The notes beneath the pieces are model-generated. The model ran no database searches. It worked only from the letters and a program-made list of their open reading frames with translations, and was not told the DNA's origin. A program made the translations under genes and the position numbers. From CAZOKN01 sp964580525 (GTDB lineage Bacteria; Pseudomonadota; Alphaproteobacteria; Rickettsiales; UBA6187), in contig CAZOKN010000003.1 in NCBI GenBank assembly GCA_964580525.1, positions 17,939 through 81,938 on the forward strand: 64,000 nt of DNA, in the 5' to 3' direction. Shown one piece after another: positions 43,706-52,254 of this stretch. Position 1 is the first letter of the stretch; each line of letters opens with the position of its first letter.

Positions 43706-44338
43706 CTACTTATTCATAATGGTCGCAACCAACTTCTCTGCCACTTCTTTTTTGCTCATTTTAGGCCATGGCTCTATGCCGATTTTACTTATGAGAGTTA
43801 TCTGGTTATCATCCTTGCCAAAAACTCCCTGCCCTACATCATTAGCCAAAATCCAATCGCAACCTTTGCTATGGAGCTTTTTAACCGAATTTTCGACAAG
43901 ATTTTCCGTCTCCGCCGCAAAGCCTATAACAAGCTTAGGACGTTTTTTATGGCGGCTTATTGTTGCCAGAATATCAGGATTTTTTACCAATGTTATCTGT
44001 TGTATATCTTCGCCATCTTCTTTTTTTAATTTATGCGGTGATATTTTTTCCGCACGCCAGTCTGAAACAGCTGCCGCAAAAATAGCAACGTTAACAGGTA
44101 ATGATTTTTCGCAAGCCTCCAACATTTCAACAGCTGATTCCACATGTATAACTTTAACACCTACAATTTCAGGCAAATTTACATGGCCTGAAATCAGCGT
44201 AACCTCAAAACCTTTTTTTGCCAGAGCCGCCGCAATAGCATGCCCCTGTTTGCCGGAGGAATAATTGGATATATAGCGGACAGGATCTAACCTTTCTCTG
44301 GTTGGACCGCTTGTGACAATGGCTTTAAGCTTAGGCAT
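43706..44338 (-). CDS. coaB: Stand-alone phosphopantothenate-cysteine ligase
   Basis: This 210-residue protein corresponds to the C-terminal half of the usual CoaBC. It has the CoaB start TSGPTRERLDPVRYISN, SSGKQG and CDWILANDVG. It joins cysteine to 4'-phosphopantothenate with CTP. The decarboxylase half (coaC) is encoded separately at 45337-45876 and an unknown gene stands between. The frame starts at its own ATG at 44338 with an AAAGAG site, so it is a real separate gene, not a frameshift product. Confidence 0.93.
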   Translation of the reverse strand: MPKLKAIVTSGPTRERLDPVRYISNYSSGKQGHAIAAALAKKGFEVTLISGHVNLPEIVGVKVIHVESAVEMLEACEKSLPVNVAIFAAAVSDWRAEKISPHKLKKEDGEDIQQITLVKNPDILATISRHKKRPKLVIGFAAETENLVENSVKKLHSKGCDWILANDVGQGVFGKDDNQITLISKIGIEPWPKMSKKEVAEKLVATIMNK

Positions 44339-44359
44339 TTTTTCTCTTTTTATATATCA

Positions 44360-45238
44360 TTATTCCCTACACTCACCAAGAGTCGAATATGAATTTCTGT
44401 TCATAAAGCTAGTCTTTGGTGGAATTTTTTGCGTAACTGGTTTTGGCTTTTTAGTCTCAGCAATATTATGAATAACTTCTTTTTTTGCTGGCACAGCAGG
44501 AATTTTTGGTGCATAAAAATCCCTTTGCCTTCTTTGATTTTTCGGATTATTGGAGAATTTAGGCACTGGTTTTTCAGGGTTTTCTGTTTTTGGCTGTACA
44601 AATTTTGCATTAAATTCCGCAAGACTCATTGTTGTATTTTTAGACTTTTTCTTTTTCTGAAAAGCCGGAGTTTCATCAGAAGTTTGTGTCACAAGCTTAG
44701 GATTAGGATTTTGTTTTTGTTCAACAACAGGTTCTTTCCTTGGAACGGACTTTAAAGTAGTTGGCTGTTTTGGCACTGCCTTATAAACAACAGGTTCAAC
44801 AGTTTTTTTAGGCTCTAATGCGACAGTCGCTTTTTCTGGTACTTTCACAGGCATTTCTTTTGTAGAAATTTCTTTTATTTTACAAACAAGAGCTTTCTCA
44901 CCTACTTCAATATTTGAACCGGAAATATCAAATGATATGTTTATATTTTTAGGGAATTGTTGAAACAAAAATTCCTTATTGTAACTAAATCTCTCCGCAA
45001 CTTGTATATCTTGCAGTGGAATAGTGAAATTTTTAATACCACACTCTTTTTGCATCTCGCGTGCAAGATGCGATAACGCTCCTAAATAATGACTAAGATT
45101 ATATTCCAATGGAAAACTACTTTTTCCCTTAGTTTGAAAAAGAAAATTTTGATGTTCTTCTCTAATTCTACGTTCATATTCTTCCTGTTTTAGATTTACC
45201 TTAGTAAAAACAGGCTCAACAGTTTTTTCATTGCTCAT
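44360..45238 (-). CDS. Hypothetical protein between coaC and coaB
   Basis: This 292-residue protein has a folded-looking N-terminal half (~1-125, with an acidic, mixed helix/strand pattern) and a C-terminal half (~130-292) rich in Lys, Pro, Thr and Asn with no strong structure. The motif TMSLAEFNAKF near residue 203 sits in the basic tail. I do not recognise the family. It is on the same strand as coaC and coaB, 21 bases before coaB, so it is probably co-transcribed. The tail could bind nucleic acid or ribosomes, but this is a guess from charge alone. Confidence 0.6.
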   Translation of the reverse strand: MSNEKTVEPVFTKVNLKQEEYERRIREEHQNFLFQTKGKSSFPLEYNLSHYLGALSHLAREMQKECGIKNFTIPLQDIQVAERFSYNKEFLFQQFPKNINISFDISGSNIEVGEKALVCKIKEISTKEMPVKVPEKATVALEPKKTVEPVVYKAVPKQPTTLKSVPRKEPVVEQKQNPNPKLVTQTSDETPAFQKKKKSKNTTMSLAEFNAKFVQPKTENPEKPVPKFSNNPKNQRRQRDFYAPKIPAVPAKKEVIHNIAETKKPKPVTQKIPPKTSFMNRNSYSTLGECRE

Positions 45239-45336
45239 AATTTTTATCTCTTAAGTAATAATAGTTCAAATTGTGGGTTAACCCAACACCGTAGTAAAAT
45301 CCAAAAATTAAATTGTTCTTTAATAAAACAGATTGT

Positions 45337-45876
45337 TTAAATCATCTTTTGAATTGTGTTAAAAATCTCTTTAACTTCCGCCATTCTGCCCTCGCCTTCT
45401 TCACCGCAAGCAAGCTTACCGGAGGCTGGGCCAACAAATACAACACCATCATTTTTCAATTGCTTTACATTACGCTGGACTGCTTTATTTTTCCACATCA
45501 TCAAATTCATAGCCGGCGCAACAAGAACATCTTTATTAGTTGCCAGTAAAACCGTACTGGCCAAATCATCCGCCAGACCATTAGCCATTTTGCCGATAAT
45601 ATCCGCACTCGCCGGAGCAACAACAACCAAATCAGCTTCTCGTGATAGGCGTATATGCCCCATCTCAGTTTCATCTTTCAAAGAAAATATATTTTCATAA
45701 ACTGGGCTTTCGCTCAGAGCCGCAACAGAAAGAGGCGTAACAAACATTTTACCGCCTTCGGTTAAAATACAATTAACCCCATAATTATTATCCCTAAGCA
45801 ACCTTATAAGTTCTAGGGATTTGTAGGCAGCAATGCTGCCGGTTATAATGAGGAGTATATTTTTGTTTTTTTTCAT
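45337..45876 (-). CDS. coaC: Stand-alone phosphopantothenoylcysteine decarboxylase
   Basis: This 179-residue flavoprotein has ITGSIAAYKSLELIR at the start (the HFCD flavodoxin fold), VAPAMNLMMW and the active-site cysteine in ASGKLACGEEGEGRM. It decarboxylates phosphopantothenoylcysteine to phosphopantetheine with FMN. It is normally the N-terminal half of the CoaBC fusion; here the two halves are separate genes, with about 1 kb between. The frame ends with its own stop. Confidence 0.94.
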   Translation of the reverse strand: MKKNKNILLIITGSIAAYKSLELIRLLRDNNYGVNCILTEGGKMFVTPLSVAALSESPVYENIFSLKDETEMGHIRLSREADLVVVAPASADIIGKMANGLADDLASTVLLATNKDVLVAPAMNLMMWKNKAVQRNVKQLKNDGVVFVGPASGKLACGEEGEGRMAEVKEIFNTIQKMI

Positions 45877-46094
45877 AAATAAGCCTATCTGTATTTTGGC
45901 TCATTAGTGTTTTGGTTCATTTACCAAGACACAATAGCCTATTGATATATATATTATTTTGTTTATCTTAACAACTGTAATACGATGCTTTATAGTAATA
46001 TACTGTAGGTCATAACGCTCAAAATTTATACTCAATGTCATTTATAAAAATGTGCCGTTTTAACTACAACAAATGAGTAACGCCTAATATATTT

Positions 46095-46562
46095 ATGAAA
46101 ATGCGCCAATACATAATCATATTCCTTTTTACCATTAGCCTTCTAGCTTTTGAAACAAAGAATAACAAAGCTTGTGCAGAAGAGAATAAACTTCCTAATG
46201 GAATAGCGTATATAACCAATAAAGAAGGCAGAAAAATTAAATTTGATATTGAAATAGCCAAGACAGAAGATGAAAAAGCAAATGGACTTATGTTCCGAAA
46301 AAAAATGGCCAAAAATAGCGGCATGTTATTTTTATTCGATGAACCGGAAATTATAAAAATGTGGATGAAAAACACCTACATCGCCCTTGATATGCTGTTT
46401 ATTGACGACAAAGGACATGTTGTAAAGATAGCACACAACACAACCCCAATGTCGACAAAAGTAATATCATCAGAAGTTAGAATTGTTGCCGTGCTGGAAA
46501 TAAATGCTATGCTTTCAGACCAGCTTTCAATAAAAGAAGGTGATTTGTTTGTTTATCAATAA
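46095..46562 (+). CDS. DUF192 family exported protein
   Basis: This is a 155-residue protein. An N-terminal hydrophobic segment (MRQYIIIFLFTISLLAFE) is a signal peptide or anchor, then a DUF192 domain with MFRKKM, GMLFLFDEP, MWMKNTYIALDMLFID and a C-terminal EINAML. The family is secreted or periplasmic in many alphaproteobacteria and has no proven function. It leads a plus-strand run with a DUF218 protein and plsC. Confidence 0.9.
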   Translation: MKMRQYIIIFLFTISLLAFETKNNKACAEENKLPNGIAYITNKEGRKIKFDIEIAKTEDEKANGLMFRKKMAKNSGMLFLFDEPEIIKMWMKNTYIALDMLFIDDKGHVVKIAHNTTPMSTKVISSEVRIVAVLEINAMLSDQLSIKEGDLFVYQ

Positions 46563-46588
46563 GTTAGATAAAAACGGACTTACTTAGA

Positions 46589-47179
46589 ATGCTTATATTA
46601 CGTCGTTTAATAATGTCATGTATTATATTAATAGCCATTTGGGCATATGGCCTAACTGCGTTTATTGGTGGCATTCCAAGAGAAGTTACTAATCCAGATA
46701 AAGAAACGGACGGAATAATCATATTAACCGGCGGCATAAACCGCTTAGATACTGCAATAAAATTACTTAACAACAATAAAGCTCAGAAATTATTGGTTTC
46801 TGGCGTTGGCAAAGATGCAAACCTTGCAAGCCTATTGATATTATCTGGAAATTTACCTGATGATATCAGCAATCTTTTAGGAAGGATAGACTTAGGCTAT
46901 GAAGCTGCCAGCACAAAAGGAAACGCTGAAGAAGCCGCTAAATGGGTTAAAGAAAACAACTATAAAAGCATTAGGCTTGTAACTTCAAACTACCACCTTA
47001 AGAGAAGCGTGATAGAATTTGAAAAAGTTATGCCGGATGTTGAATTAGTTGAACATCCAGTGATTTCCAGTAGTTTAGAGCTTGATAAATGGTGGCAACA
47101 TGGTGGAACAAAAAAATTGCTGGTTTCAGAATATAATAAATATCTGGTAGCCAAAATCTGTTCCCTACTTTGGATATAA
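46589..47179 (+). CDS. DUF218 (YdcF/ElyC-like) membrane protein
   Basis: This 196-residue protein has one N-terminal membrane helix (about 4-28) and then a DUF218 domain: IIILTGGINRLDTA, LLVSGVGKDA, NAEEAAKWV, and VTSNYHLKRS. ElyC and related proteins affect envelope polysaccharide or peptidoglycan carrier turnover in the periplasm. The gene is 26 bases after the DUF192 gene and 48 before plsC. In many alphaproteobacteria a YdcF-like gene sits next to a plsC gene and the ftsE/ftsX pair; the ftsEX genes are not seen here. Confidence 0.88.
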   Translation: MLILRRLIMSCIILIAIWAYGLTAFIGGIPREVTNPDKETDGIIILTGGINRLDTAIKLLNNNKAQKLLVSGVGKDANLASLLILSGNLPDDISNLLGRIDLGYEAASTKGNAEEAAKWVKENNYKSIRLVTSNYHLKRSVIEFEKVMPDVELVEHPVISSSLELDKWWQHGGTKKLLVSEYNKYLVAKICSLLWI

Positions 47180-47227
47180 CAAATTCACCCTAATCTCCCA
47201 TAATTTTTAATTCTGGAATTAATTATA

Positions 47228-47953
47228 ATGCTTTTTATTCGCTCTTTATTATTTAACATCTTCCTTCCAGTATGGACTATTATTGTTTCAGTATTATTTT
47301 TTCCTATGGCATTATGCGTTTCACCAAAAACCATCACCATGATAGTTGGTCGTGTCTGGTCAATCGGAATGTTGTTTGGCCTCAGAGTTTTGTGCGGCAT
47401 AAAACATGAAATAAGAGGCAAAGAAAACTTACCAAAAGGCTCATTTATAATTGCATCAAAACATCAATCTGCTTGGGAAACAATAGTTTTTCTAAGCATT
47501 ATTGATTACCCCATATACATATTAAAACAGGAATTATTGAAACTACCATTTTATGGAACTTATTTAAGAAATATGGAAATGATAGCAGTTGACCGTAGCG
47601 GTGGTTCATCCGCTTTGAAAAAAATGCTAGCAGATGTAAAAAACAGATTATCGCAAAATCGTCCCGTAATTATATTTCCCGAAGGAACACGCGTTGCAGT
47701 TGGCACAACTGTTAAGTATCATCCCGGTATAGCTCTTATATATCAAGAAAAAGATATGGATTTCCCAATAATTCCTGTAGCACTAAACTCAGGACTTTTC
47801 TGGGCTAGAAACGCCTTTATAAAAAGACCTGGTATCATAACTATGGAATATCTTCCAGCCATTGAAAAAGGTCTGGATAGAAAGGATTTTATAAATAAAC
47901 TTCAGTATATTATCGACACCAAATCCGATGAGCTTTGTAATTTAGCAAAATAG
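47228..47953 (+). CDS. plsC: 1-acyl-sn-glycerol-3-phosphate acyltransferase
   Basis: This 241-residue membrane-bound acyltransferase has an N-terminal hydrophobic segment (about 4-40), then the catalytic motif KHQSAWET. The usual HxxxxD is HxxxxE here, a form known in alphaproteobacterial PlsC. The FPEGTRVAVG motif binds the glycerol phosphate. It makes phosphatidate from lysophosphatidate at the inner membrane. No clear ribosome site stands before the ATG. Confidence 0.92.
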   Translation: MLFIRSLLFNIFLPVWTIIVSVLFFPMALCVSPKTITMIVGRVWSIGMLFGLRVLCGIKHEIRGKENLPKGSFIIASKHQSAWETIVFLSIIDYPIYILKQELLKLPFYGTYLRNMEMIAVDRSGGSSALKKMLADVKNRLSQNRPVIIFPEGTRVAVGTTVKYHPGIALIYQEKDMDFPIIPVALNSGLFWARNAFIKRPGIITMEYLPAIEKGLDRKDFINKLQYIIDTKSDELCNLAK

Positions 47954-48076
47954 AGATTATGTATCATAAATATAAAAAATCCTATTCTTAATTCTACAAT
48001 TCTTAAGTACCTGTTAATAATCTCTTAACTATTTAATGCTATTCTGCCTGCTGTGAATAACAGCTAAGGTAAGATT

Positions 48077-48778
48077 ATGTCTGATATTTTAAAACAAATA
48101 TTTCACGGCAATTGGCAAAGCAAAGAAAATCCTCTTATCGAAGAGGTACGCAAAGATAACCTTGAAATAGTGAGGGAACTCGTGGCAACTGAAACTTATG
48201 TAGATATAACTTCTTCCACAGGTGTAACTCCGCTTCTATACGCTATTCAAAACGGTAATCTTGGTATAGTAGAAGTTCTTTTGGAAAAAGGCGCAGATGT
48301 TAATAAAGCATCTTTGACTGGTGCTAGCCCTCTACTATTTGCTGCTCAAAAAGGACGTTTTGCCATAGTTGAAACCCTAATCGCTTATGGTGCAAATGTT
48401 GACGAACAACATCCAGAAACTGGCACAACACCTCTAATTGTTGCAACACAAAACGGTTTTAAAGACATCGTTGCATTGCTACTCGAAAAAGGCGCTAATG
48501 TTAACAAAGCCAACTATATTGGCGTAACACCTATTTTATTAGCTGTAAAAAACGGTTTTAATGACATAGTAATATTTTTAGTGGAAAAAGGCGCACAGGC
48601 CGAATTTTCAACAGAAAGTGGAATAAACGCTTTGAAAGTTGCAAAAGAAAAACATAACTACCGCATGGTTAGCCTTTTGCACAAATGGAAATTCATGGAT
48701 AGTGGCAAAAAGGGGAAACGTCGTAAGAAAAAATCTTTTATACCTATGGGAACTTTGACCTATATGGAAGGTATATAA
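48077..48778 (+). CDS. Ankyrin-repeat protein
   Basis: This 233-residue protein has about five ankyrin repeats (~33 residues each; TGVTPLLYAIQNGNLGIVEV, NGFKDIVALLLEKGANVNKA and similar). There is no signal peptide or membrane helix. The C-terminus is a Lys-rich tail (KGKRRKKKS). Ankyrin proteins are common in intracellular bacteria as effectors and also occur in free-living ones. A clear AAGGT site precedes the ATG. The partner is unknown; I do not claim that it is secreted. Confidence 0.9.
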   Translation: MSDILKQIFHGNWQSKENPLIEEVRKDNLEIVRELVATETYVDITSSTGVTPLLYAIQNGNLGIVEVLLEKGADVNKASLTGASPLLFAAQKGRFAIVETLIAYGANVDEQHPETGTTPLIVATQNGFKDIVALLLEKGANVNKANYIGVTPILLAVKNGFNDIVIFLVEKGAQAEFSTESGINALKVAKEKHNYRMVSLLHKWKFMDSGKKGKRRKKKSFIPMGTLTYMEGI

Positions 48779-48784
48779 AGCAGC

Positions 48785-48982
48785 CTATTTTTCTGCCTTC
48801 TGCATAACATATTTTAGCTTCTTTATCGCCATTTCACCCATTTCTTTTCTTGATATTCCTTTTGATGGAACGACAACACAAGCCTCAATTTGCGTAGAAG
48901 GGTCGATGGCACTAACCTTAACAGAAGTGCCAACCTGGACATATTCAATTATATAATTATTTTTTACGTCAAGTTTTGCCAT
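48785..48982 (-). CDS. Small DUF6898-like protein
   Basis: This is a 65-residue protein. The pattern YVQVGTSVKVSAIDPSTQIE, then VVVPSKG and a C-terminal AIKKLKYVM, matches small alphaproteobacterial proteins annotated as DUF6898; the family call is from memory of that pattern. It has no membrane helix. It converges on the ankyrin gene, 6 bases between stops. The function is unknown. Confidence 0.6.
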   Translation of the reverse strand: MAKLDVKNNYIIEYVQVGTSVKVSAIDPSTQIEACVVVPSKGISRKEMGEMAIKKLKYVMQKAEK

Positions 48983-49046
48983 ATGTTCGTAGTTTCAATT
49001 GAACAAAAATTAAAAATAAATTCAAACAACTACAAATAACAAAATC

Positions 49047-49949
49047 CTAGGAGAAAGCTACAGTTCCGCTATCCTGAATTTGCACAATCCTCCAGGCATC
49101 TTTATCACCAAAGAATGTGCGCAAAAGCTTATTGTTCAAACCATGACCAGACTTAAAGCCCCTGATGTGCCCTTTTATATGACCACCAGCTAGGTAAACA
49201 TCACCGATGCAATCCAAAATTTTATGTCTTACAAATTCATCGGAATAACGTAGTCCTTCCTTGTTAAGAACGCCTTCCTTACCAACAACTATTGCATTTT
49301 CAAGAGAACCACCTTTAGCAAGCCCCTTCTCTCTCATCATATCAACTTCATGTTCAAAACCAAAAGTTCTCGCACGGCATAGGTCGCTTTTAAAAGATAC
49401 ATCTCCAGAGTCGAAAGAACCTTGTTGTTTTGCGATAACTTCATCACCGAAATCTATTTCAAGACCAACTGAAAAATTATTAGACGGAGTTATAGAAATA
49501 TAACCACTTGTTTCAGAATCATCTTCGTATACTTTGATTTCTTTTAATACCTCAATAACTTTTCTAGTGCTTTTCAATTCTCTAACACCCGCACATTCAA
49601 GCAAGAAAACGAAAGGTTCAGAACTACCATCCATGATAGGAATTTCAGGACCATTTAATTCTATAACGCAATTATCAACACCACAGCCCCACAAAGCTGC
49701 CATAAGATGCTCTATAGTCGCTACGCGAACTCCATCCTGGTTACAAAGAGTAGTGCCCAGCAAAGTATTAGAAACGTTGCTGTATATCGCAGGAACTTCG
49801 TTATTTTTATCTTTTATATCAACACGACGGAAAACTATTCCACTGTCTTCCGATGCCGGAAGCAAGGTTAATTCAATATTCAAACCGGTGTGCAAACCAA
49901 CACCAACACAACTAACTTTATTTGCAACAGTTTTTTGATAGCTAAACAT
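49047..49949 (-). CDS. lpxC: UDP-3-O-acyl-N-acetylglucosamine deacetylase
   Basis: This 300-residue protein has the zinc-site residues in EHLMAAL (His) and HKILDCIGDVYLAG (His and Asp), plus the catalytic GHGLNNKLLR near residue 270. It is the committed step of lipid A synthesis, so the cell makes lipopolysaccharide. A GAG site lies before the ATG. In many alphaproteobacteria lpxC follows ftsZ; here a small protein gene follows and exoD/tatA lie upstream, so the cell-division cluster is not adjacent. Confidence 0.96.
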   Translation of the reverse strand: MFSYQKTVANKVSCVGVGLHTGLNIELTLLPASEDSGIVFRRVDIKDKNNEVPAIYSNVSNTLLGTTLCNQDGVRVATIEHLMAALWGCGVDNCVIELNGPEIPIMDGSSEPFVFLLECAGVRELKSTRKVIEVLKEIKVYEDDSETSGYISITPSNNFSVGLEIDFGDEVIAKQQGSFDSGDVSFKSDLCRARTFGFEHEVDMMREKGLAKGGSLENAIVVGKEGVLNKEGLRYSDEFVRHKILDCIGDVYLAGGHIKGHIRGFKSGHGLNNKLLRTFFGDKDAWRIVQIQDSGTVAFS

Positions 49950-50052
49950 TTTTTATACTCATATTACCTATAACGCACAATATCGTGCATTGTGAACATA
50001 ACAAAATGCCCATACCACTACAAATAACTATTTATTACTAATTATTACGAAA

Positions 50053-50679
50053 TTAATTACCCATGGAAATTATTGTATAAAAAATCGCCATAACGGCCTT
50101 TTTTCCTAGGATAATGACGGCAGAACTAACCAAAATGCCAAATAACCCAGTGACTATACCGACAATAACAGTCAAACCATCCCTGCTCAAAAGGCCAAAA
50201 GACATCAATAAAATTGCTAAACCTGGAATAAAGTGCGTCATAGGAAAAGGGGTTACTGTTGATACAGCGCAAAAAAGACTTACGAATCCTACAAGTTTCT
50301 CACCATTTTGCGATGATATAATAAGGAATCTTGGCTGCATTAATTTTTCGACTTTTCTTAAATAAGGAGCGCCTTTTTCTATCATACGAGCCAAAGTTAC
50401 GCGCTTTATGGTTATCCTACCAATCCATTTTGGCAACCATGGCGAATCAGCACCATATATCATCTGCACAGAAAATATGATAAGTGGTATTCCTGGAACA
50501 GATGATAGTCCTGGCGGAATAACCGGGATGCACAGAGGCATTGCAAAAAGCAACATAAGAAGGCCAAAGCCACGCTCATGCAAAGCAGTCTTTATCTCAA
50601 AAAGCGATATACGATCAGCAGAATGATCTTGTACAACCTTTTCAAGTACCTCCGAAGCTGCTCTTTTCTGTGTTTTCAT
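50053..50679 (-). CDS. exoD: Exopolysaccharide synthesis protein ExoD family
   Basis: This 208-residue membrane protein has an N-terminal helical part (SEVLEKVVQDHSADRISLFEIKTALHERGFG) and about four membrane helices (LMLLFAMPLCIPVIPPGLSS; FVSLFCAVSTVTPFPM; GLAILLMSFGLLSRDG). The ExoD pattern PFPxTxxxPGLAIxLxxLGLLxxDG is matched. Sinorhizobium ExoD affects exopolysaccharide and alkali tolerance. It lies 43 bases downstream of tatA on the same strand. Confidence 0.9.
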   Translation of the reverse strand: MKTQKRAASEVLEKVVQDHSADRISLFEIKTALHERGFGLLMLLFAMPLCIPVIPPGLSSVPGIPLIIFSVQMIYGADSPWLPKWIGRITIKRVTLARMIEKGAPYLRKVEKLMQPRFLIISSQNGEKLVGFVSLFCAVSTVTPFPMTHFIPGLAILLMSFGLLSRDGLTVIVGIVTGLFGILVSSAVIILGKKAVMAIFYTIISMGN

Positions 50680-50722
50680 GAAAGCTTTTAATACTAATCT
50701 AAAATATTAAAAATATATTATC

Positions 50723-50908
50723 TTAGCTTTTTTTCTTGGTTGAATCAGATACGACCTTAGTTTCTTCTTCACCTTCACCTTTAAGACCCTCTTTTAAGTT
50801 CCTGATTCCTTTACCAAAATCACCCATAACGCTTGGAAGCTTTCCGCCACCAAAAACTACAAAAACCACCATTAAAACCAACAATAAATGCCAGATGCTC
50901 ATTCCCAT
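50723..50908 (-). CDS. tatA: Twin-arginine translocase subunit TatA
   Basis: This 61-residue protein has an N-terminal membrane helix (MSIWHLLLVLMVVFVVFGGGKLP), the FGGGKLP hinge with Gly and Pro, then an amphipathic helix (MGDFGKGIRNLKEGLKG) and a charged tail. TatA oligomers form the pathway for folded proteins. GGGGGATAAA precedes the ATG. tatB and tatC usually follow in alphaproteobacteria, but here exoD follows. The rest of Tat must be elsewhere. Confidence 0.93.
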   Translation of the reverse strand: MGMSIWHLLLVLMVVFVVFGGGKLPSVMGDFGKGIRNLKEGLKGEGEEETKVVSDSTKKKS

Positions 50909-51072
50909 TTTATCCCCCGGATTATTATATACTCATCAAAAACCTGCCCAATATAGCCAAGCTTTTTGATTTAGGCAACGGGCAACTAATAATTAGCTGA
51001 AAAATTAATCATTTATAGAATTATTAATTACATATGCTCATACAGATAATTGAACCCTACAAAGCAAGTATT
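50909..51072. other. Intergenic region upstream of tatA
   Basis: AT-rich sequence in which I see no gene, strong hairpin or clear promoter. Confidence 0.4.
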
Positions 51073-51225
51073 TTATATCGAAATTATCTGTATATATTGA
51101 ATATGAGTAGCTAAATTATTCTCAGCATTTTCATGCTTTGGCTTTTTATTCACAATATGCAAAGCCATTGTGATGGCGATGTATAAAAGAATAGCAAGTA
51201 TACAAAGATTAATTATTCTTTTCAT
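51073..51225 (-). CDS. Possible small single-helix membrane protein
   Basis: A 50-codon frame from ATG 51225 to TAA 51073. It begins MKRIINLCILAILLYIAITM, a basic start then a hydrophobic helix, followed by a polar tail (HIVNKKPKHENAENN). A weak GGAT stands before the ATG. It lies 15 bases after the nagZ stop on the same strand, in the place where scpA and scpB usually sit. The shape is like a real small membrane protein, but I cannot exclude a chance frame. Confidence 0.4.
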   Translation of the reverse strand: MKRIINLCILAILLYIAITMALHIVNKKPKHENAENNLATHIQYIQIISI

Positions 51226-51240
51226 AATCCAAACAAATTA

Positions 51241-52254
51241 TTAAACCAAAGCCACAACCTGCTGAACCATTTCCTCAGCTACCGCAAAATCACAAGCCAA
51301 AGGTTTTTTCAACAATTTCAGGCTTTTTTCAACACGCGTTCTGGAAGCAGAAGTGAAATCACTCAAACCTTCAGCAACACCTGTCATTTCATCCATTTTG
51401 CCATTACAATGCAGGACAACATCACAACCAGCTGCAAGCGAGCCGCGAGCACGCTCAGCATAGCTACCCTGCAATGCTTCCATTGAAAGATCATCAGATA
51501 TCAAAACACCATCAAAATTCATATCATTACGAATTACCCCAATAACTTTTGTCGACAAAGTAGCAGGTAATTTTTCATCAATGGCAGTGTATAATATATG
51601 AGCAGTCATCGCCCATGGCATGTCAGAGAGATTTTTAAATACTTTAAAATCAGTCTCTGCTAATTCTTGCCTACCAAGCTTAACTATCGGCAATTCTTTG
51701 TGTGAATCAGCTTTTGCACGACCATGGCCAGGAATATGCTTAATAATTGGTAGCACACCACTATCTATCAAACCTTCCGACATTTTTCTGGCTAATATAG
51801 AAACCGTTTTAACATCGTCACCAAAACTTCTATCGCCAACAATATCATGCGCACCCTCAATCAATAAATCGCAAACCGGGGCACAATCAACATTAATTCC
51901 TAAATCATAAAGCTCTCTGCCAATCAATCTTGCATTCAGATATATCAATTCCTCAGCTTTTGCCATGTCAGATTCTGCAACTTTGCTGAGCAAACCTATA
52001 GGTGGAGATTTTCGCCAATGCGGCGGCTTCAATCGCGCAACACGCCCACCTTCTTGGTCTATCAACACAGGACATTCCCATCCCACACATTTTTTTAAAT
52101 CATTCACAAGTTTTTTTACCTGCATAGGATTATCTATATTTCTTGCGAATAATATAAATCCCAGAGGTGAAACTTCTGAAAAAAACTTTCTCTCATCAGA
52201 GCTAATTTCATGCCCTAACAATCCAAAAATAACTGGTTTACTTTTTTGCAACAA
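51241..52254 (-). CDS. nagZ: Beta-N-acetylhexosaminidase
   Basis: This 337-residue family 3 glycosidase has VLIDQEGGRVARL, the IKHIPGHGRAKADSH active-site loop (His and Asp), and the nucleophile region ISDDLSMEAL. It releases N-acetylglucosamine from peptidoglycan fragments in the cytoplasm. The start is a TTG at 52254 inside the SPOR gene (17-base overlap), with CAGGG upstream. The order argS-SPOR-nagZ is typical of alphaproteobacteria. Confidence 0.94.
   Translation of the reverse strand: MLQKSKPVIFGLLGHEISSDERKFFSEVSPLGFILFARNIDNPMQVKKLVNDLKKCVGWECPVLIDQEGGRVARLKPPHWRKSPPIGLLSKVAESDMAKAEELIYLNARLIGRELYDLGINVDCAPVCDLLIEGAHDIVGDRSFGDDVKTVSILARKMSEGLIDSGVLPIIKHIPGHGRAKADSHKELPIVKLGRQELAETDFKVFKNLSDMPWAMTAHILYTAIDEKLPATLSTKVIGVIRNDMNFDGVLISDDLSMEALQGSYAERARGSLAAGCDVVLHCNGKMDEMTGVAEGLSDFTSASRTRVEKSLKLLKKPLACDFAVAEEMVQQVVALV

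Noticed and set aside
43706..45876. Frameshifted coaBC pseudogene
   Set aside because: Both halves are full length with own start and stop, and a complete gene lies between, so a simple frameshift cannot explain it.
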